A stretch of DNA of 64,000 nucleotides from Spirodela intermedia (Eukaryota > Streptophyta > Magnoliopsida > Alismatales > Araceae), in assembly GCA_902729315.2 (NCBI GenBank), contig LR746264.1:7161878-7225877 (forward strand). The letters run 5' to 3'. This document shows, piece after piece, positions 10,694 to 23,546 of this stretch. Position 1 is the stretch's first letter; each line of letters begins with the position of its first letter. The translations under genes and the position numbers were made by a program. Below the pieces are notes generated by a model, which did no database searches, was not told the origin of the DNA, and saw only the letters and a list, made by a program, of their open reading frames with translations.

Positions 10694-13174
10694 TCAGACC
10701 TGCTCTTCATTCCTGAGGATGCTGTACTTACAGAGGGGGCATATAGCATTTATGCGGAGCCATTTAGTAATGCACCCTGAATGGAAGTAGTGGTTGCAAG
10801 GCAGAGAGCAGAGCTCTGCCCCATCTTCATATCGACAGAGGCAGATGCAGCAGTCCTGCAACAACAGCGACAACATCTCGACCTCATTAGCCTTCTCTCT
10901 ACTCATTGCTGCCATTCTTTGCCCACTTTGTGAAACCAAGAGGACCAGATTTGCAGGGAAGCGAGACCAGTACTAATATAAGTGAATCATTTGGAGTGAG
11001 CATGGCTTACAGAATCCTCTGGCGAATGAGAGAGATCACTCATGGTGTTGCGGGTATCCGTGACATTTGTAGGAACTTCATGGTCTCCTGCCTCCATTGC
11101 CTCTGGTTGGTTCGCCATGCGGAACCTAAACCTGGGAAGAGAGTCTAGGTGGGCATCCGATGCACCTTCCTGACCCGTCACAGTGTACAGGATGGCAATG
11201 ATGCATGGCAAGCAGCAGCAGAGGGCGACTCCGATGATGCACGCCAGGACGATGCAGAATATGGCAAAAAATACATCGAATGCGAGAAATACCACTGTCA
11301 GCCTGTGGTTCATTGACATGCAACAGAATTTCGGTGACAGGTTAGAATAATGGCTCAAATAAGGCGATCGAGCGTATTAAAATGTTTTTGGAGAATGCTA
11401 GGACACAGTGCTATCTCGCTGCTGATTTCATCGTTTAATTCTGAATGTTTGCTTCCTTTTTTTTTGTGTCAATGATTTATTTGCCATGTATACATCTATG
11501 TATGCATAAATGCACACACATATATATATATACAGAAATGATAGGTTCAGTCGATGTTCTTATTTTTTGAATGCTGTTTGGATTATAACTGATATAGAGA
11601 GTTGTCCTCAAGAGTTTCACTGTATACTTGGAAACAAAATGAAGGGTACAAGCGAAATTTCTTTACCAATATAGCCGAGGAGCATCTTGCAATAATGTCT
11701 GACCGCCAACGACGATCCAGTAGAGCCCAAGCATCCACCAGAAGAACGAAATCACCGCATTAGTAGACTCCAACTTCTTCATTACCCTGCATAAGAAACT
11801 GATTAGGTAAATTTCCGTTATTTGTGACCAGATTCTTACTACCAGCTAAAACCGAATCATTCCCTTTGGTTCAGTCCTCGGTATAAAGTCGCATAGATTT
11901 GGCCGGAAGCTAGTCAAATGCCCTCGGAAAATTTACAGCTTACCTTGCAATGCTTACAGGGTACAATGTTGTTTAGACACCCACAACCATAGTTGACGGG
12001 TCCATACAAGTTTAATCTTATAAATAAATTCAGGAAAACATGAAAAGTGTGGTCAAAGCAAGAAGAGAGTTGATAGAACCCAAGAAAGAACTGAATAGGG
12101 AAAACGGCTACAAGTGGAAGAGAAATATCACTAGTTTCGAGTAAAAGACTTGCCTGATAACAAAATCAGGCTCGGATTATTTTCTTCTGGTATTATGGGT
12201 TTTCTGACCTCAAAACCGATATCATAATAGCCCAATCGAGCTCTCTATCTTCCAACCTCCCCCGGCAGAATATCCAATTTCTCAAGTTATATCAAGGAAA
12301 GGCAAGCTTCTCTGAAAGACCCTTAAGAACTGTTTCTGCTGCACCCAGGAGAACCAGCGGATCACCCTTCTTCCTCACATGGAGGGAAATCCTCCGCGCT
12401 CGTTCCTTGCAACATCTCCCCCGCTGAGTCCCATAAGTTAGAGGGCAATAAGCACATCAAATTTGGTTTCCATCTTGTCGAATTACCATGGATTATCTGG
12501 AGTCTTGAGTGAAGTTAGACAAGTTTCCTTCAAAGTCAATGGAGATTGCAGGTAGGATGCGGCCGGGAGTAATGGAGAGAAAGAGTTTTGCAGCATTAGA
12601 TGCCATTGGACAGCACATTCCACAGAAAAATGAAGGATCAGAAGTGAGGAGGAAGGTGAACCCCAGGGAGGAAGATACTGACTATCTTGTTGAGGATGAA
12701 GTCAAAGAGACGAAGCCACATTTTTTTCATTTCAGTGTCTAATATTTTCTCAAATCTTGATATGGGTGATGCTCATAAATCAGGAGACGACTATCCCAAA
12801 CCTCTGATCTGCAATTTTCGTGTTGGGTGAAGTTTGAATCTCCATAAATTATTTTTATGAAATAAATTAAGATAAATCAGCTTTAACAACACCTGAATAG
12901 AGGACAAAAATCTGAGAATTAGAGTAGAAGAGAGCAGTAGATAACATGAACAGTCCGATACTAATAGAAATTAATCCCCGCAATGCACATGGATTCCAGT
13001 TCTTGTCCACATCTTCATTAAAAGGAGAAGGATAGTTCCTGAAAGAGGAGTGAGAAAAGGGGAAGAACGAAGCCCAGTACCGTCACCAATCTTTCCTCAT
13101 AGAAGAACACTTGGTAAGGCAGCTGGCCGGAAGGCAGAGATATAAATATATACGCGTATGTAAGTATGCCAGCG

Positions 13175-13228
<54 letters not shown>

Positions 13229-13892
13229 ATAGGAGCAGCATACAATAAATAAAACAAGCAGTGAATAAGACAAAAAAAAGAGAGTCAACTCCCGTTTGGT
13301 CAGTAATCATCAAATTTTGGGCGTGGACTTACCTGCTTGGTCGGCTCTCCTCCGATCCCTCTTCCTCCTCTCCAGCCTCAACCTCTGCCCAACGATCGCT
13401 CGCTCTCCTCGTCCTGTGACTCCTCCGATACTCGAAACAGACGAAGCACACATGCACCAGACAATGCAGGGCGTACCCGAGAATCCAGATCCTGATGGGC
13501 GTGGGGGGCCGCTCGCGCACCGTAGCAAGGAGCACGGAACACGACACGAGGACGAAGGCGATGCTCCAGATGAGGTCCAACGCGACAAGGGGCCGCGAGT
13601 ACCCCCATTCTCTCTGGCGCTCCTCAAGCCGCAGAGCCGACGCCTCCCTCATGGCCATGGACGGCGACCTCATGAGCCGGCGGCTGGCGCGCTCGATGAG
13701 GAAGGGGATGCTCCTACCCCCTCCGTCTCCTCCGCCTCCTCCCCTCGATGCGCCGGCGGGCGGCTGTCGGAGAAGACGGTGGTGGCGGAGGAGAGGAGTC
13801 GAATCGAACCACCGGTCTCTCCCTCCCCCCCCTCCGCTGTCTCCCCATCCGCCTTCTCCGCCCCCAAAGGAGGAGAGCTGGGCTCCCTCCAT
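10694..13892 (-). CDS. Membrane-anchored RING-H2 E3 ubiquitin ligase (At1g12760/At4g11680-like)
   Basis: This is a probable E3 ubiquitin ligase of a plant multi-pass RING family. Four coding exons read leftward: 13892-13333, 11786-11667, 11302-11011 and 10855-10694, giving 377 aa. The N-terminus is Gly-rich, followed by two transmembrane segments in exon 1 ([31 protein letters not shown]), a WW-containing hydrophobic segment in exon 2 ([16 protein letters not shown]) and another with CCCLPC in exon 3. The RING is at residues ~327-366: CICLC, then CNHYFHSGC, then CPLC, with the W in ITKWL. Exon 1 joins exon 2 in phase across a 1542-nt intron that carries a (GA)n tract. Homologues as I recall them have a longer linker here, so a small missed exon is possible. 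The start at 13892 is the first ATG; the frame runs on to a GTG at 13919. Confidence 0.9.
13173..13226. repeat. (GA)n microsatellite in RING gene intron 1
   Basis: About 25 uninterrupted GA units form this simple repeat. It lies in the long first intron of the RING ligase gene, near the donor side. Confidence 0.95.
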
Positions 13893-13937
13893 TTCTGGAG
13901 GAATGCTAGTCTTCTCCACGAGGCTCCACGAGGACAG

Positions 13938-13998
<61 letters not shown>

Positions 13999-14497
13999 CT
14001 CTGTCTTCCTCTCCCCCCTCTCTCGATCTATCTACCTTCTTGCTACTCTGTTATTTTCCACTTTTTCTAATTTCGTTCCCTGCTGACAAAAACAAACAGA
14101 TTACCCCACGAGAGAGAGAGGGAGAGAGAGAGAGAACATTCCTCAATGGCAGAACATAGTAACTAGCGAAACATGCGTAGCCAGTGAGTTCGCGGGGCCC
14201 ACTTCTCTTCGCATCATATGCCAATGGCGCCACCTACTCGCCAGACAAGATGGGCTGGCGGGTCCCAATCGAGCTGCCACCTGCCGTGTTCCTACCCCCC
14301 CCCCCCCCCCCCCGAGTTGACCAGGCCGGGTAACGGCGTCAGACGCCCTTATTTTTCAATATTTTCCATAATTCATAATTACGCATCAATGCGCTGAAAC
14401 CGAATATTTTCCGTTTTATGAGAGGAATCTTCTTTTATTGATATATTTTTTCATACTTTTGGCTATCTTCCTTCGATTCCACAACACCTGGGATGCA
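13893..14497. other. RING gene 5' region with (GA)n and poly-C; 3' flank of arabinofuranosidase
   Basis: GA-rich tracts at 13937-13993 and 14110-14134 lie just upstream of the leftward RING start, so they are probably 5' UTR or core promoter. A C19 homopolymer is at 14295-14313. No additional gene is supported. Confidence 0.6.
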
Positions 14498-17400
14498 TCA
14501 CCAGCTGGACACCAGCGGCGCCAGGGAGAGATCGAAGGAACTGATGGAGTGGGCGGGGGCCACCATCGCCATATCCGTCCCTGCGCTCTCCAGCCTCGTC
14601 TTCTCCGGAAACACCTGCACTCAATATGTGGATAAGCCCATCGATTATTCCGATCATATAAAAATTACTTTTTTACGTGCTTTTAATGCCGAAGAAGAAA
14701 AACCCATCTCCATTGCAGGGCTCAGACTGCTGAATGATGCTATTTATGGGAAAGAACAGGGAATCCGAGGAGCGAATCCAGAGAGAGATGAAGGGGGGGG
14801 GGAAGGAAGGGAGCTACCTTGTTTGGTGCGCTGAAGGAGTTCTCATCCATCACATTAGCAGACGTCAGGACGACCTTGGTCGATCTGAGTGAGTTTATAG
14901 AGTTCTCCAGCCCGTTCACAGACACCGACAGATTCAATGGATCGCTCCCAAAGTTGACAACCTGCAAAACAGTTTTTTTTCTTTCTTTGATGGCCTTTTA
15001 TAGGAATAGGGATTTTTTTCTACTTTTTAAATTTATATTTTTCACCAAGAAAGATGGCACCTTTTTTTTCATTGCTACATGTTGGGAAAAATAAATAAAT
15101 AAATGAATAAAATCCCAGTAGCTCATCATCTGTTGGGTATCATAGCCAATGGCTCTCCTCCCAAGTATTGTAAAATTGGATAAGATGGGCGAATAGATTT
15201 TTTTATTTTTTTTAAAAAGAATCCAATAATTTCAACAGGGTGAGATGAATGTACTCTGCTGAAGAGGGAGATGAGGGGGTGTGTACCTTTATTTTTAAGT
15301 AATTATCGTTCCCTTCTGCACTCTGCCACTTAATAGCCGAGGCAATCAGAGAAGTTGCCGAATTGGACTGAACCTTCACGGGGAACACGGTGGCGCCGCT
15401 TGATTCCTTGAAGAACTGCTGCATCCAGTAGCTCGGAGTTCCGAAGCTCTGCCACGAGTTGAAGACAATGGCATCTGGGTTCCACCTGTATCATTAAAAG
15501 AAAACATTTTTATCGAATAAATTTTGTGGGTAAGCCCAGAAGGGCTGGTGTGATCATCAGCTTCCTTCTAAAATTAACTCTAGCCGCTGTTCTTTTATTG
15601 CCGACTCCCATTTCGTTTGAAAGCTCGATTTCCACGAAAATATGGAATTAGTAAAAGAAAGATTTGGGTACCGTCGATCGTTGGCGTTGACCAGAAGCGG
15701 AGCGTAACTTGCCATCTCAACAACATCACTGCATTAAACAATAGAAACTAATTATCTCAAGCATCGATCAACATGAATTAACACGAAACATAGCCATCCG
15801 CATCATCATGGGATGTAGAAAACGGTCAACCAGTGGAGCTTGGTCACCAGAAAAAGTTATGGAAAAGAAGCGTGCTCATAAATCATCATGATTTTCCTTT
15901 TTTTTTTTTTACTATATTAGATGCCAACACTATTAGCAAGAAACCTGTTTGTCTCTAAACCGATGAGGAAGCCAGCTTCTGCAAGTGCTGCAAGGAGGCT
16001 TCCGGTACCAGCATCCTTCCCGGTCACAGCATACTCACTGACAAAGGCCTGGAGCATGTTCCCCTATTTCTCATCAAGCCTCAGAAAAAATCAAAGTCTA
16101 AGCTTGGTGTTAGTTAGAAAACAGAACACCGTACCTTTGGGCCCACACGCGAGGTGTGATCAAATTGATGAGCCATTGAAAACATGTTGTTTGCAGAGGT
16201 ATAGATCTAGGAAAAATAAATTAAAAGGGTTTAAAATGCGCTTCTATAGACACTAAAGGAGTTTCAATAATAGCTACGATATGTTGAAACTAGATTAAAA
16301 TTTTACTAAATAAAAATATAATTTTTGGGATAGCGGGATTTTCTCTCTTACATGAAAATCATACATGTCGGCGGGATGATCCAATGGGTGGGAAGAGCCA
16401 TCGCAATTGCTGATGATTTGAATGTCGGGGTAGGCGGCTTTTATTAATGAATAGAACTTGAGGTAGTTGCCTGATTAAAGTAATGAGTAAAAATAATTAA
16501 GTACGGTATTACTGTGATATCCTCCATAGACCGCATGATGTTCAAGCACAAAGACAGAGCATACCGAGATAGTTTTTCTTTCCACAATCTTCATTGCCGA
16601 TCGCCACATATCTCAAGTCAAAGGGCTCTGGATGCCCCATTGCTGCCCGAACAGAGCCCCAGGTCGAATTGGAAGGCCCTCTGGCAAACTCAATGCTGTC
16701 GAGAACATCCTGCATCAGGAGCATACTCAGCAGAAAGCCTCATCGTACTGATCTCAAGACCTTGAGCAATCTCATAAAGGTATATTATCTAAGCAGCCAA
16801 AAAGTAGTAGAACGTCTACTATGAAGGTAAAGATAAGGCATATAAGGAATCTGCATACCCTCACAAAAGGAAGCACAACGGAGGTAGAAACCTGATCATT
16901 GTGGCTAATCCCTAGAACAAGGAGTAAATAAATTAATGGATCAAATCCCATTACTCAATACAGTAATAAAAACAAAATTTATGGAAAACACCATATTTTT
17001 CTCGTGGTGTAGTAGAGAAAAGTACCGTTGTTAAACACCCATATGGGTGCCGCACCAAGATCTTCTGCAAGCTATAATGAATCGACAGGAACATAGAATT
17101 AAGAGAGGCTCATCTTCCTGGAAGAGATTGGTTAAAAAGAAGGGCTGCACAAGCAAGGGAACAAGAAAAAAAAAAAAAAAAAGAAGTTTGCAAGCACATA
17201 CTTGCAGAAACTCCAGGTATCCTAGCCCATCATCTGTCCAGTACATCCAAACATCACCAAAATGCCCAGGCCTTTCTTCCCATGGACCAATCGTTTCCCT
17301 CCAACGAAACGCATTTCTCATCCACTCACCTTCGACAAAACAGCCACCTGAAAAGAAGACAAAAAAAATACACGGCCTTTTTATAGGTGCATTATTAACA

Positions 17401-18560
17401 CCAACTGAGTTAAGAATATTGGTCAGTTCATCGTATGCAAACTGGAGTTTAATCATGCTGATACTGTTCTCAACAGTGATAGCTCTCATGACAATCTTCT
17501 CTCGACTACGATATAAGCCTCGCAATGTTGCTAAATAGGCATATTATAAATGCCATAGAAAGCTATTTTGGAAGCCAATTGGCTTTGTCAGGATCCTATC
17601 GGACTAAAATTATAAGCTAGGAAATTTTATATGAACATTAAATACGAGAATCATAAGATAAATACTCTTCTGTAGGATGCTTCACAGTAAAATGCTCGTT
17701 ATGACCAGCATACCTTAACCCTAAGACTACATGTACTCTACAAGTAATTCTTAAAAAAAAAATTGACTCTCTGCTCCGAGTTTTTATATATGACTAAAGA
17801 ACCCAAAGATACCTGGAAATCGTATAAACCGGGGCTTTAATTCGGCTAACATTTCAAAGAGATCCTTCCTAAAGCCATGCCCCTGTACCAGCGGAAAACA
17901 TTAAGAGTTGTAGATGAATGACGTATTAATATGAATATGGAGACAGTAAAGTTTACTACACCAATGCCATAAAATTAGGCTGGTGAGGGAATGATTTGAT
18001 AGAAGCTATCACTATATGATCTTAGAACCAAGATCAGATCTTCGACCTACGCCGGCTGGATGAAAAATTCAAATGGAACTGCGATTACATCAACGGGAAA
18101 GTATGATCATACAAGAAAATAACCAGGACAAAAAGTTTTACCCAAGATACCACACTAATCCATAGTACCGTTGAAGTGTAGCGGGCATTTAGAAGGGTAG
18201 AGAGTGCATAGACAATAAAGCATGTTTATCCACAGAATGTCTCGTCGTCTTTCAGAACCCTCCAATCTCCTACCCCAACTCAAAATTGACCAAAGGCCAG
18301 GACATGGAAAAGGCTCCAAATAATAAAGGATTTATGCCCTTTAAATTCCTCAGTATCTTTCTTTACAGCCGAATGCACTAATAAAAAAAACATGCTCTTT
18401 TCATTTAGGGGGAGGAAATTATTTTCGTTCAGAAATTATTATTTGTAACTTATCCTTAATGTCTTAGAAACCATCATAATATTAGTGTCTAGCTCTAAAA
18501 CCGAATTAACAAAAAATCAGCTTGTTGACGTGCCATAAGTTTTTGAAAATGTTAAATTAC

Positions 18561-18591
<31 letters not shown>

Positions 18592-20138
18592 GATTGATAG
18601 AAAAACTGTGCTAAGTTGAGAGAGGGAGGAAAAGGTTCCCCTTTTCTCACTTTGGCCCCTTCTCTAGTAAATTATCATTTCCTGATGCAATGCATTGGAA
18701 TTTCCAGTCATCAGCTTTTCATCAATCAGTGTTAGGTGGCGAGAAAACGGCAGCAAACAAGTGGACGTAAGTGATTTCAAGTGATTATTCTTCTCTTTCT
18801 TAGCGAGACGAAGGTACTCTTCAGAATGGACAGATGGATACCTTATATGTGTCCAACGGCATGACTGATACTTGATCGAACCAAATTATTCCTCTCTTGG
18901 TCGTCGTCAATTGCAGTCTAGAATTATGGTTTGTCCCCTGCGATTCCAAAGTGAGCTCTATCTTCTTCCAATCTGATATATCAGAGGCTTCCTCTCTGTA
19001 CCAAGAGTTACATCAGTTATGTATACAATGACTTCATGTGAACACTACTCACTGCTAAAGGACAGTTTTCCTTATCACCAGTAAATGCTTACATAATATT
19101 GGATGAAGCTAACTTCTGCAACCCATCAGAGCCCGTCAGTGACACCGATATGTTCACCGACCCCGATGATCTCACATGCAGGACTACCCTGTAGGCCTTC
19201 CCTTGTTCAATATTCTGCAAAATTAACAACCAGGAAGAGCCCGAGTGATTGTGTTCAGTAAGAAGAGCTTCTTCAATGGAGATAGACAAAAATAATAATC
19301 GAAGCACCGAAATTTCGATGAAAGTTGAAGCAATAGTGCGAAAAAGATAATTTTTTGAGTTCAGAATCGCGTACCATGCCCCAAAAACCAGGATTATAGA
19401 TCCCAACGCCATCATCTGGGCAGGTATTAGCTCCATCCTTGTCACATATGACCTCCATCCTAAGCGAGATCTTGTTGCGCTCAAAACATGATGAGCGGTC
19501 GGTCGATGTTGTAATGAACGACTCGTTCCCAATGACAGACCAGGGGTCAATATTTGATGGGGTGTTTGGCCCCCCAGCTTCGAAACCTGAGGGCAATGCA
19601 GGATGTGTATCAACATAGAAATACAATATCTAATTCAAGAAAAAGCGAAATTCGTTCAAGAGAATGCTGGATTAGCTAGTACCCATTTGATATTTCAATT
19701 CAAGTTTATGAAAAATAACATGTTCAGAAATGGAAAGTATTTTAGACAGCCCGATGTAGTAAGAATTGAATTCCGGAAGAAATAAAATAAAATTAACCAC
19801 CTCTGTTACTCACGAGCTCTGCCCATAATCCACCGGCCCCCGCATGGTTGATCTCCTGCAGATAATATACCATAAAGTTTATTATTTTTCTAAAGGAGAT
19901 ACCGCGAAAAAGGAATGGAAACCCCAATCTCACCGTCACAACTTACTTCAAAGAATACGCCGAACAGTGCTTCGGGTATCACTCTCCCAGACTGCGGTGA
20001 AGCATCCACGAGCAAACTCACCGTCTGATTGGTCTCAAGTTCAAATGCAGAGGTCTGGTGTAGAGTGCACAGCAGAAGCAGCGCGGGGAGCAGGACACTC
20101 GAAGATGGTCCACAGAAACCCATACCTCGACACCGCAT
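14498..20138 (-). CDS. ASD1: Alpha-L-arabinofuranosidase, glycoside hydrolase family 51
   Basis: This secreted wall enzyme removes arabinofuranosyl residues from arabinoxylan and pectic arabinan. Seventeen coding exons read leftward: 20138-19947, 19855-19801, 19586-19375, 19214-19093, 18995-18842, 17882-17813, 17347-17202, 17071-17026, 16911-16859, 16709-16565, 16470-16352, 16206-16135, 16048-15945, 15728-15672, 15485-15287, 14961-14818 and 14614-14498. Together they give 668 aa, against ~678 for Arabidopsis ASD1. All 16 junctions keep phase. A signal peptide (SSSVLLPALLLLCTLHQTSA) starts the protein. INHAGAGGLWAEL and FPGGCFVEGEW are family landmarks. The GH51 acid/base Glu is in IGNEDCG (E390) and the nucleophile Glu in VSEYAV (E467). 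The jelly-roll end carries NVMDENSFS and SISSFDL. Family assignment is secure; the choice of ASD1 over ASD2 is not. Confidence 0.95.
18562..18591. repeat. (CT)n microsatellite in arabinofuranosidase intron 5
   Basis: This short imperfect CT repeat is interrupted by one TTT. It sits in the 959-nt intron between exons 5 and 6 of the GH51 gene. Confidence 0.8.
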
Positions 20139-21378
20139 ACGAACCCGGACACTAGAGGGGCAGCATGAACGCTCGGGTGGGTACAAAATCGTCAGTCCAG
20201 AGGCAGTTCAAACAAAATAACAGGAAGATGAGCCAGTCGGGCAGATCAAAGAAGCGGAAAGGAAACCACGGGATAAAGGCAAAAAATAAAATGGAAACTG
20301 ATCGGCACAGATTGTCAACCCGGAAACGACTACTCGTGAAGCCAAAAATCATCACACGAAGCCATGGGTACGCGGAGAAATCCGAGCAGCGGTATAAAAG
20401 AAATCCGCCGATAGGGAGGAAGTGGGTAGGAGGAAAATCGCAAAGTCAGCGGCAAGCCTATCCTGAAGAGGCTACACGACATCGTGGAGGAGAGACCAGA
20501 ACATGCGGTAGAGTGCGAGATTCATTGACTAATTGCAGAAATACCTTCAATTGCGGCGACCTGAAGAACTGGACTTCCCTGATTCAAGTGACCATTGAGG
20601 GTGGGAATCGGTGAGTTCAGCTACTAGTTGCAGTGGAAGTGCGGGATCAGCATGCCTTTAATACAAGCCCAGGTTGGTGGAGAACAGATTGCTTCTAAGG
20701 GATAATAGCGGGAGAGACACGCCGGAAATCGGGAGAAGAACAAGAACAAGAACAAAAAGAAGACAGCTGTCCCCCCACGAGCGCCCAGGATAGACCTGAG
20801 CCGTCGGATATCAATCCCGTGGGCTCTGCAAGGGAAGCCTTGGAATGGTTTGCTTGCCGGAGGAGACGTCACCAACTGCCACGCGAGTTGGCTGCGCCGA
20901 GTTGATCGCCACGTGGGCACCGGCTTATCAGTGCCTTCGAAAAAACCGTAAAAACCGTCCTATCTTACTTACTGTTTGCTGTCCAAAAGCTGACGTCAGT
21001 GATCCCTAGCACACCATCAGCCATCCCTCAAATGCGGCCGCCAATCTTATCCAGATGTCGCCGTCAATTGGGAACCTCGACCCTCTCATGAGATAACGGC
21101 GAGGAGTGGGCGACCTTCCCTTCCCAATTGGAGTAACCTCTCCGCCAATCCTCCTTGAGGCGCGTCGATGATTGCGACGTGAGGAAGGGAAATTCAGAGA
21201 GGATTTGGGGGGCGGAGACTTCAAGGGGAGGATTTGAGAAAGAGGTTTGGATGTTGAAACGTACGGTGAGCCGAAAAAAGTCAGAGTATAATCAAGAGAG
21301 TGAGACAAAGAGTTGATGAATACGGGAGATGACTTCGAAAGAGAGGAAAGAGAGAATTATCTGAACCTTTCAATAATC

Positions 21379-21442
<64 letters not shown>

Positions 21443-23546
21443 AGGAGAGGTGAGAGAGAAGTCAAAGGGAAGAGGAACAATGTACAAGAGAACTATCGTC
21501 CGTTTTGACAAGAATTTGCCAAACAATGTTCGTTTATACAATTTACTCAACGGTTATTTATTCTTTGATCAACATCTAGCAGGCATGCTCAGATTTCTCC
21601 TACTTGCATCACACTCGCTGCAGATAGCTGTCTTGGAGAGATGGGCAAGAAGCTTTCGGGGGTGGACGTAAATTAAACACCTTTTTACCTTAAAATCCAA
21701 TTTTTTTCTTTAAGCTGATCTCATAACACTCGGGTACTAGTTAATACACATTCTTTACCCAGTTTAACAGAAGTTGGGGAAGAGATTAAGCCTTGAATTC
21801 GCAAGAATCAAGCCCCATCGCAAGGAGAGGTTCACCATGATGGGGGGTAATGTACCTTCATTCTTTCCGGAACGGAAAGAATGAAAACCCAAAATCCACT
21901 CTGGTTTTTCAACCGTCCGGATCCTATCAAGCTTCGTGCTCATCAAAAATTCTTAAATCTATTAAGATTGGTAAAAAAAAAAAAAAAATTGACGATTTCT
22001 TCCTTGAGGATCGAAATTAAAGTTCCTCAAATCCGCAACGAAAACAAGATATATAACAATAAATGGTTCCAAATCGGAAAACCATCTTTTGTTGCAGAAC
22101 TTCTCTCCTTAAATGGGAGAGAATTAATTATAGGTCTCTTGCAGTACTTGACTCAAGAAGCCACATGAATGCTCAAAGAGAGGGAAGTGAGAGATGCACA
22201 CCCAAGTATTGTCCGACTTTACTCTTCTTTCAAAGAACTGTTAGCTTTCTAATAGTAGCTGTGAGTGGGAGTCCACTTCGAGTGGCTGATGGAGAGAAGG
22301 TTTATAGCAGTGTTCACTGGGGATGGTGACGGTGGGCAATGGATAGTAGACTTTTTAAAACGGCCGTGATGGGTCATGGAGAAGGGCAAGGATTGTGGTA
22401 GGTTGTGGAGAAGAGTTCATTGATTATTACGATCGATCGTCAGGTCATCCCAACCCAAAGCAGGTGACCCATCTGCTCCGCGTGATCAGACATATTATTG
22501 CGTGGGTAGGTGAACGAGACCCATGCATCTCGTATGGATCCCTCCCACTTATTATTACTAAAGCGTGTCCGTCTAGCCAAAGATGATAAAGATCTCTTCT
22601 TTTATTTTCCTCCCCATGCATGAAGTCTACGGCGCAAAGAGGATTCTCAGTAGGAGAATTTCAGGGTTGGCCGGACACTCCGACCAGATCAAACCCGTTT
22701 CGTCCACGGGTGAGGAAACGAGGAAGATGGCCATGTCGGTAACAGTTGTTCTGACCGGCGTTTGCAAAAGTCAACCTGAAGACCGTTTCTTTAAAAGAAA
22801 CTATTGAAAAAATGGAATTAGACAAGACAATATAGTTCATTATCTACCTCTATTAGGAATATTCTACGAATGGGCTGCTTTCTTCCGGATGGCGAGTGGG
22901 TTCGGCCAAACCCGCCGTACCCGCCGTCGCGGGCTTACCAAAGCCTTCATATACTGGCCGTGATCGCAACGCCGCCTAGGAAAGTCGGACGGATGGGACG
23001 GGCGCTGACACCGCCGAACCCAATCCCAATACGTCGCCGGTCGCCGTTTGTAGTTTCGTCTAAGCAAACAGCCAGCGCCAACGAACCCTTCGCAGTGGCC
23101 CTCCGTATGGGCATGCCCATCGTATGGAAATCATCTACTTCCTCCTGTGGCACTCCGATAAAGACCGCATCTTGGTGCAATACGGGCGGCGCGAGGGAGG
23201 AGGGGGCGGGACGATCTCGTCACTGTCCCCAACGGCAACTACCGACGGAGACCGTCTTTAGGCCTACCACGCTCTCTCTCTCTCTCTCGCATGGCGTCCC
23301 CTCGTCAAACGATACGTCTCCGGCTCTTGGGATCCTCTTCCTGCTCTTTAGGGGCGATCACTTGCGCCTTTCCTTTTCCGCACACCCTCTCCATCGGCGG
23401 CAGGCCCTTTACAGTTCGACCTCTACTTTCCCTCATATGCGCATCGAGCACTTGTCTACATTAGCCTTCCCCAGCGAAGATATCTTCATCCCCACTCCCT
23501 CTGCTCTTCCCCGGCGAAGGAAAGGGGAGCCCGCAGATTCGCCGAG
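20139..23546. other. Intergenic 3.4 kb between divergent genes
   Basis: The left side is the 5' flank of the arabinofuranosidase gene and the right side is the 5' flank of the kinase gene. A (GA)n(AAAT)n compound repeat is at 21382-21442. A TATAAAAG element at 20393-20400 on the plus strand has no gene I can attach to it. Open frames are under 100 codons except one GC-rich run at 22870-23550, which lacks any recognised domain and covers the kinase leader. No transposon ends were seen. Confidence 0.5.
21382..21442. repeat. (GA)n followed by (AAAT)n compound microsatellite
   Basis: About 14 GA units pass directly into about eight tandem AAAT units. This is simple-sequence DNA in the intergenic space. 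Confidence 0.95.

Noticed and set aside
13296-14159. 287-codon plus-strand frame across the RING exon 1
   Set aside because: It is antisense to a conserved membrane-protein exon and ends in a GA-repeat-encoded Arg-Glu run.
20139-23546. Search for a transposon in the largest gene-free stretches
   Set aside because: I saw no reverse-transcriptase, transposase or integrase frame and no clear terminal repeats by eye. Old non-coding remnants cannot be excluded.
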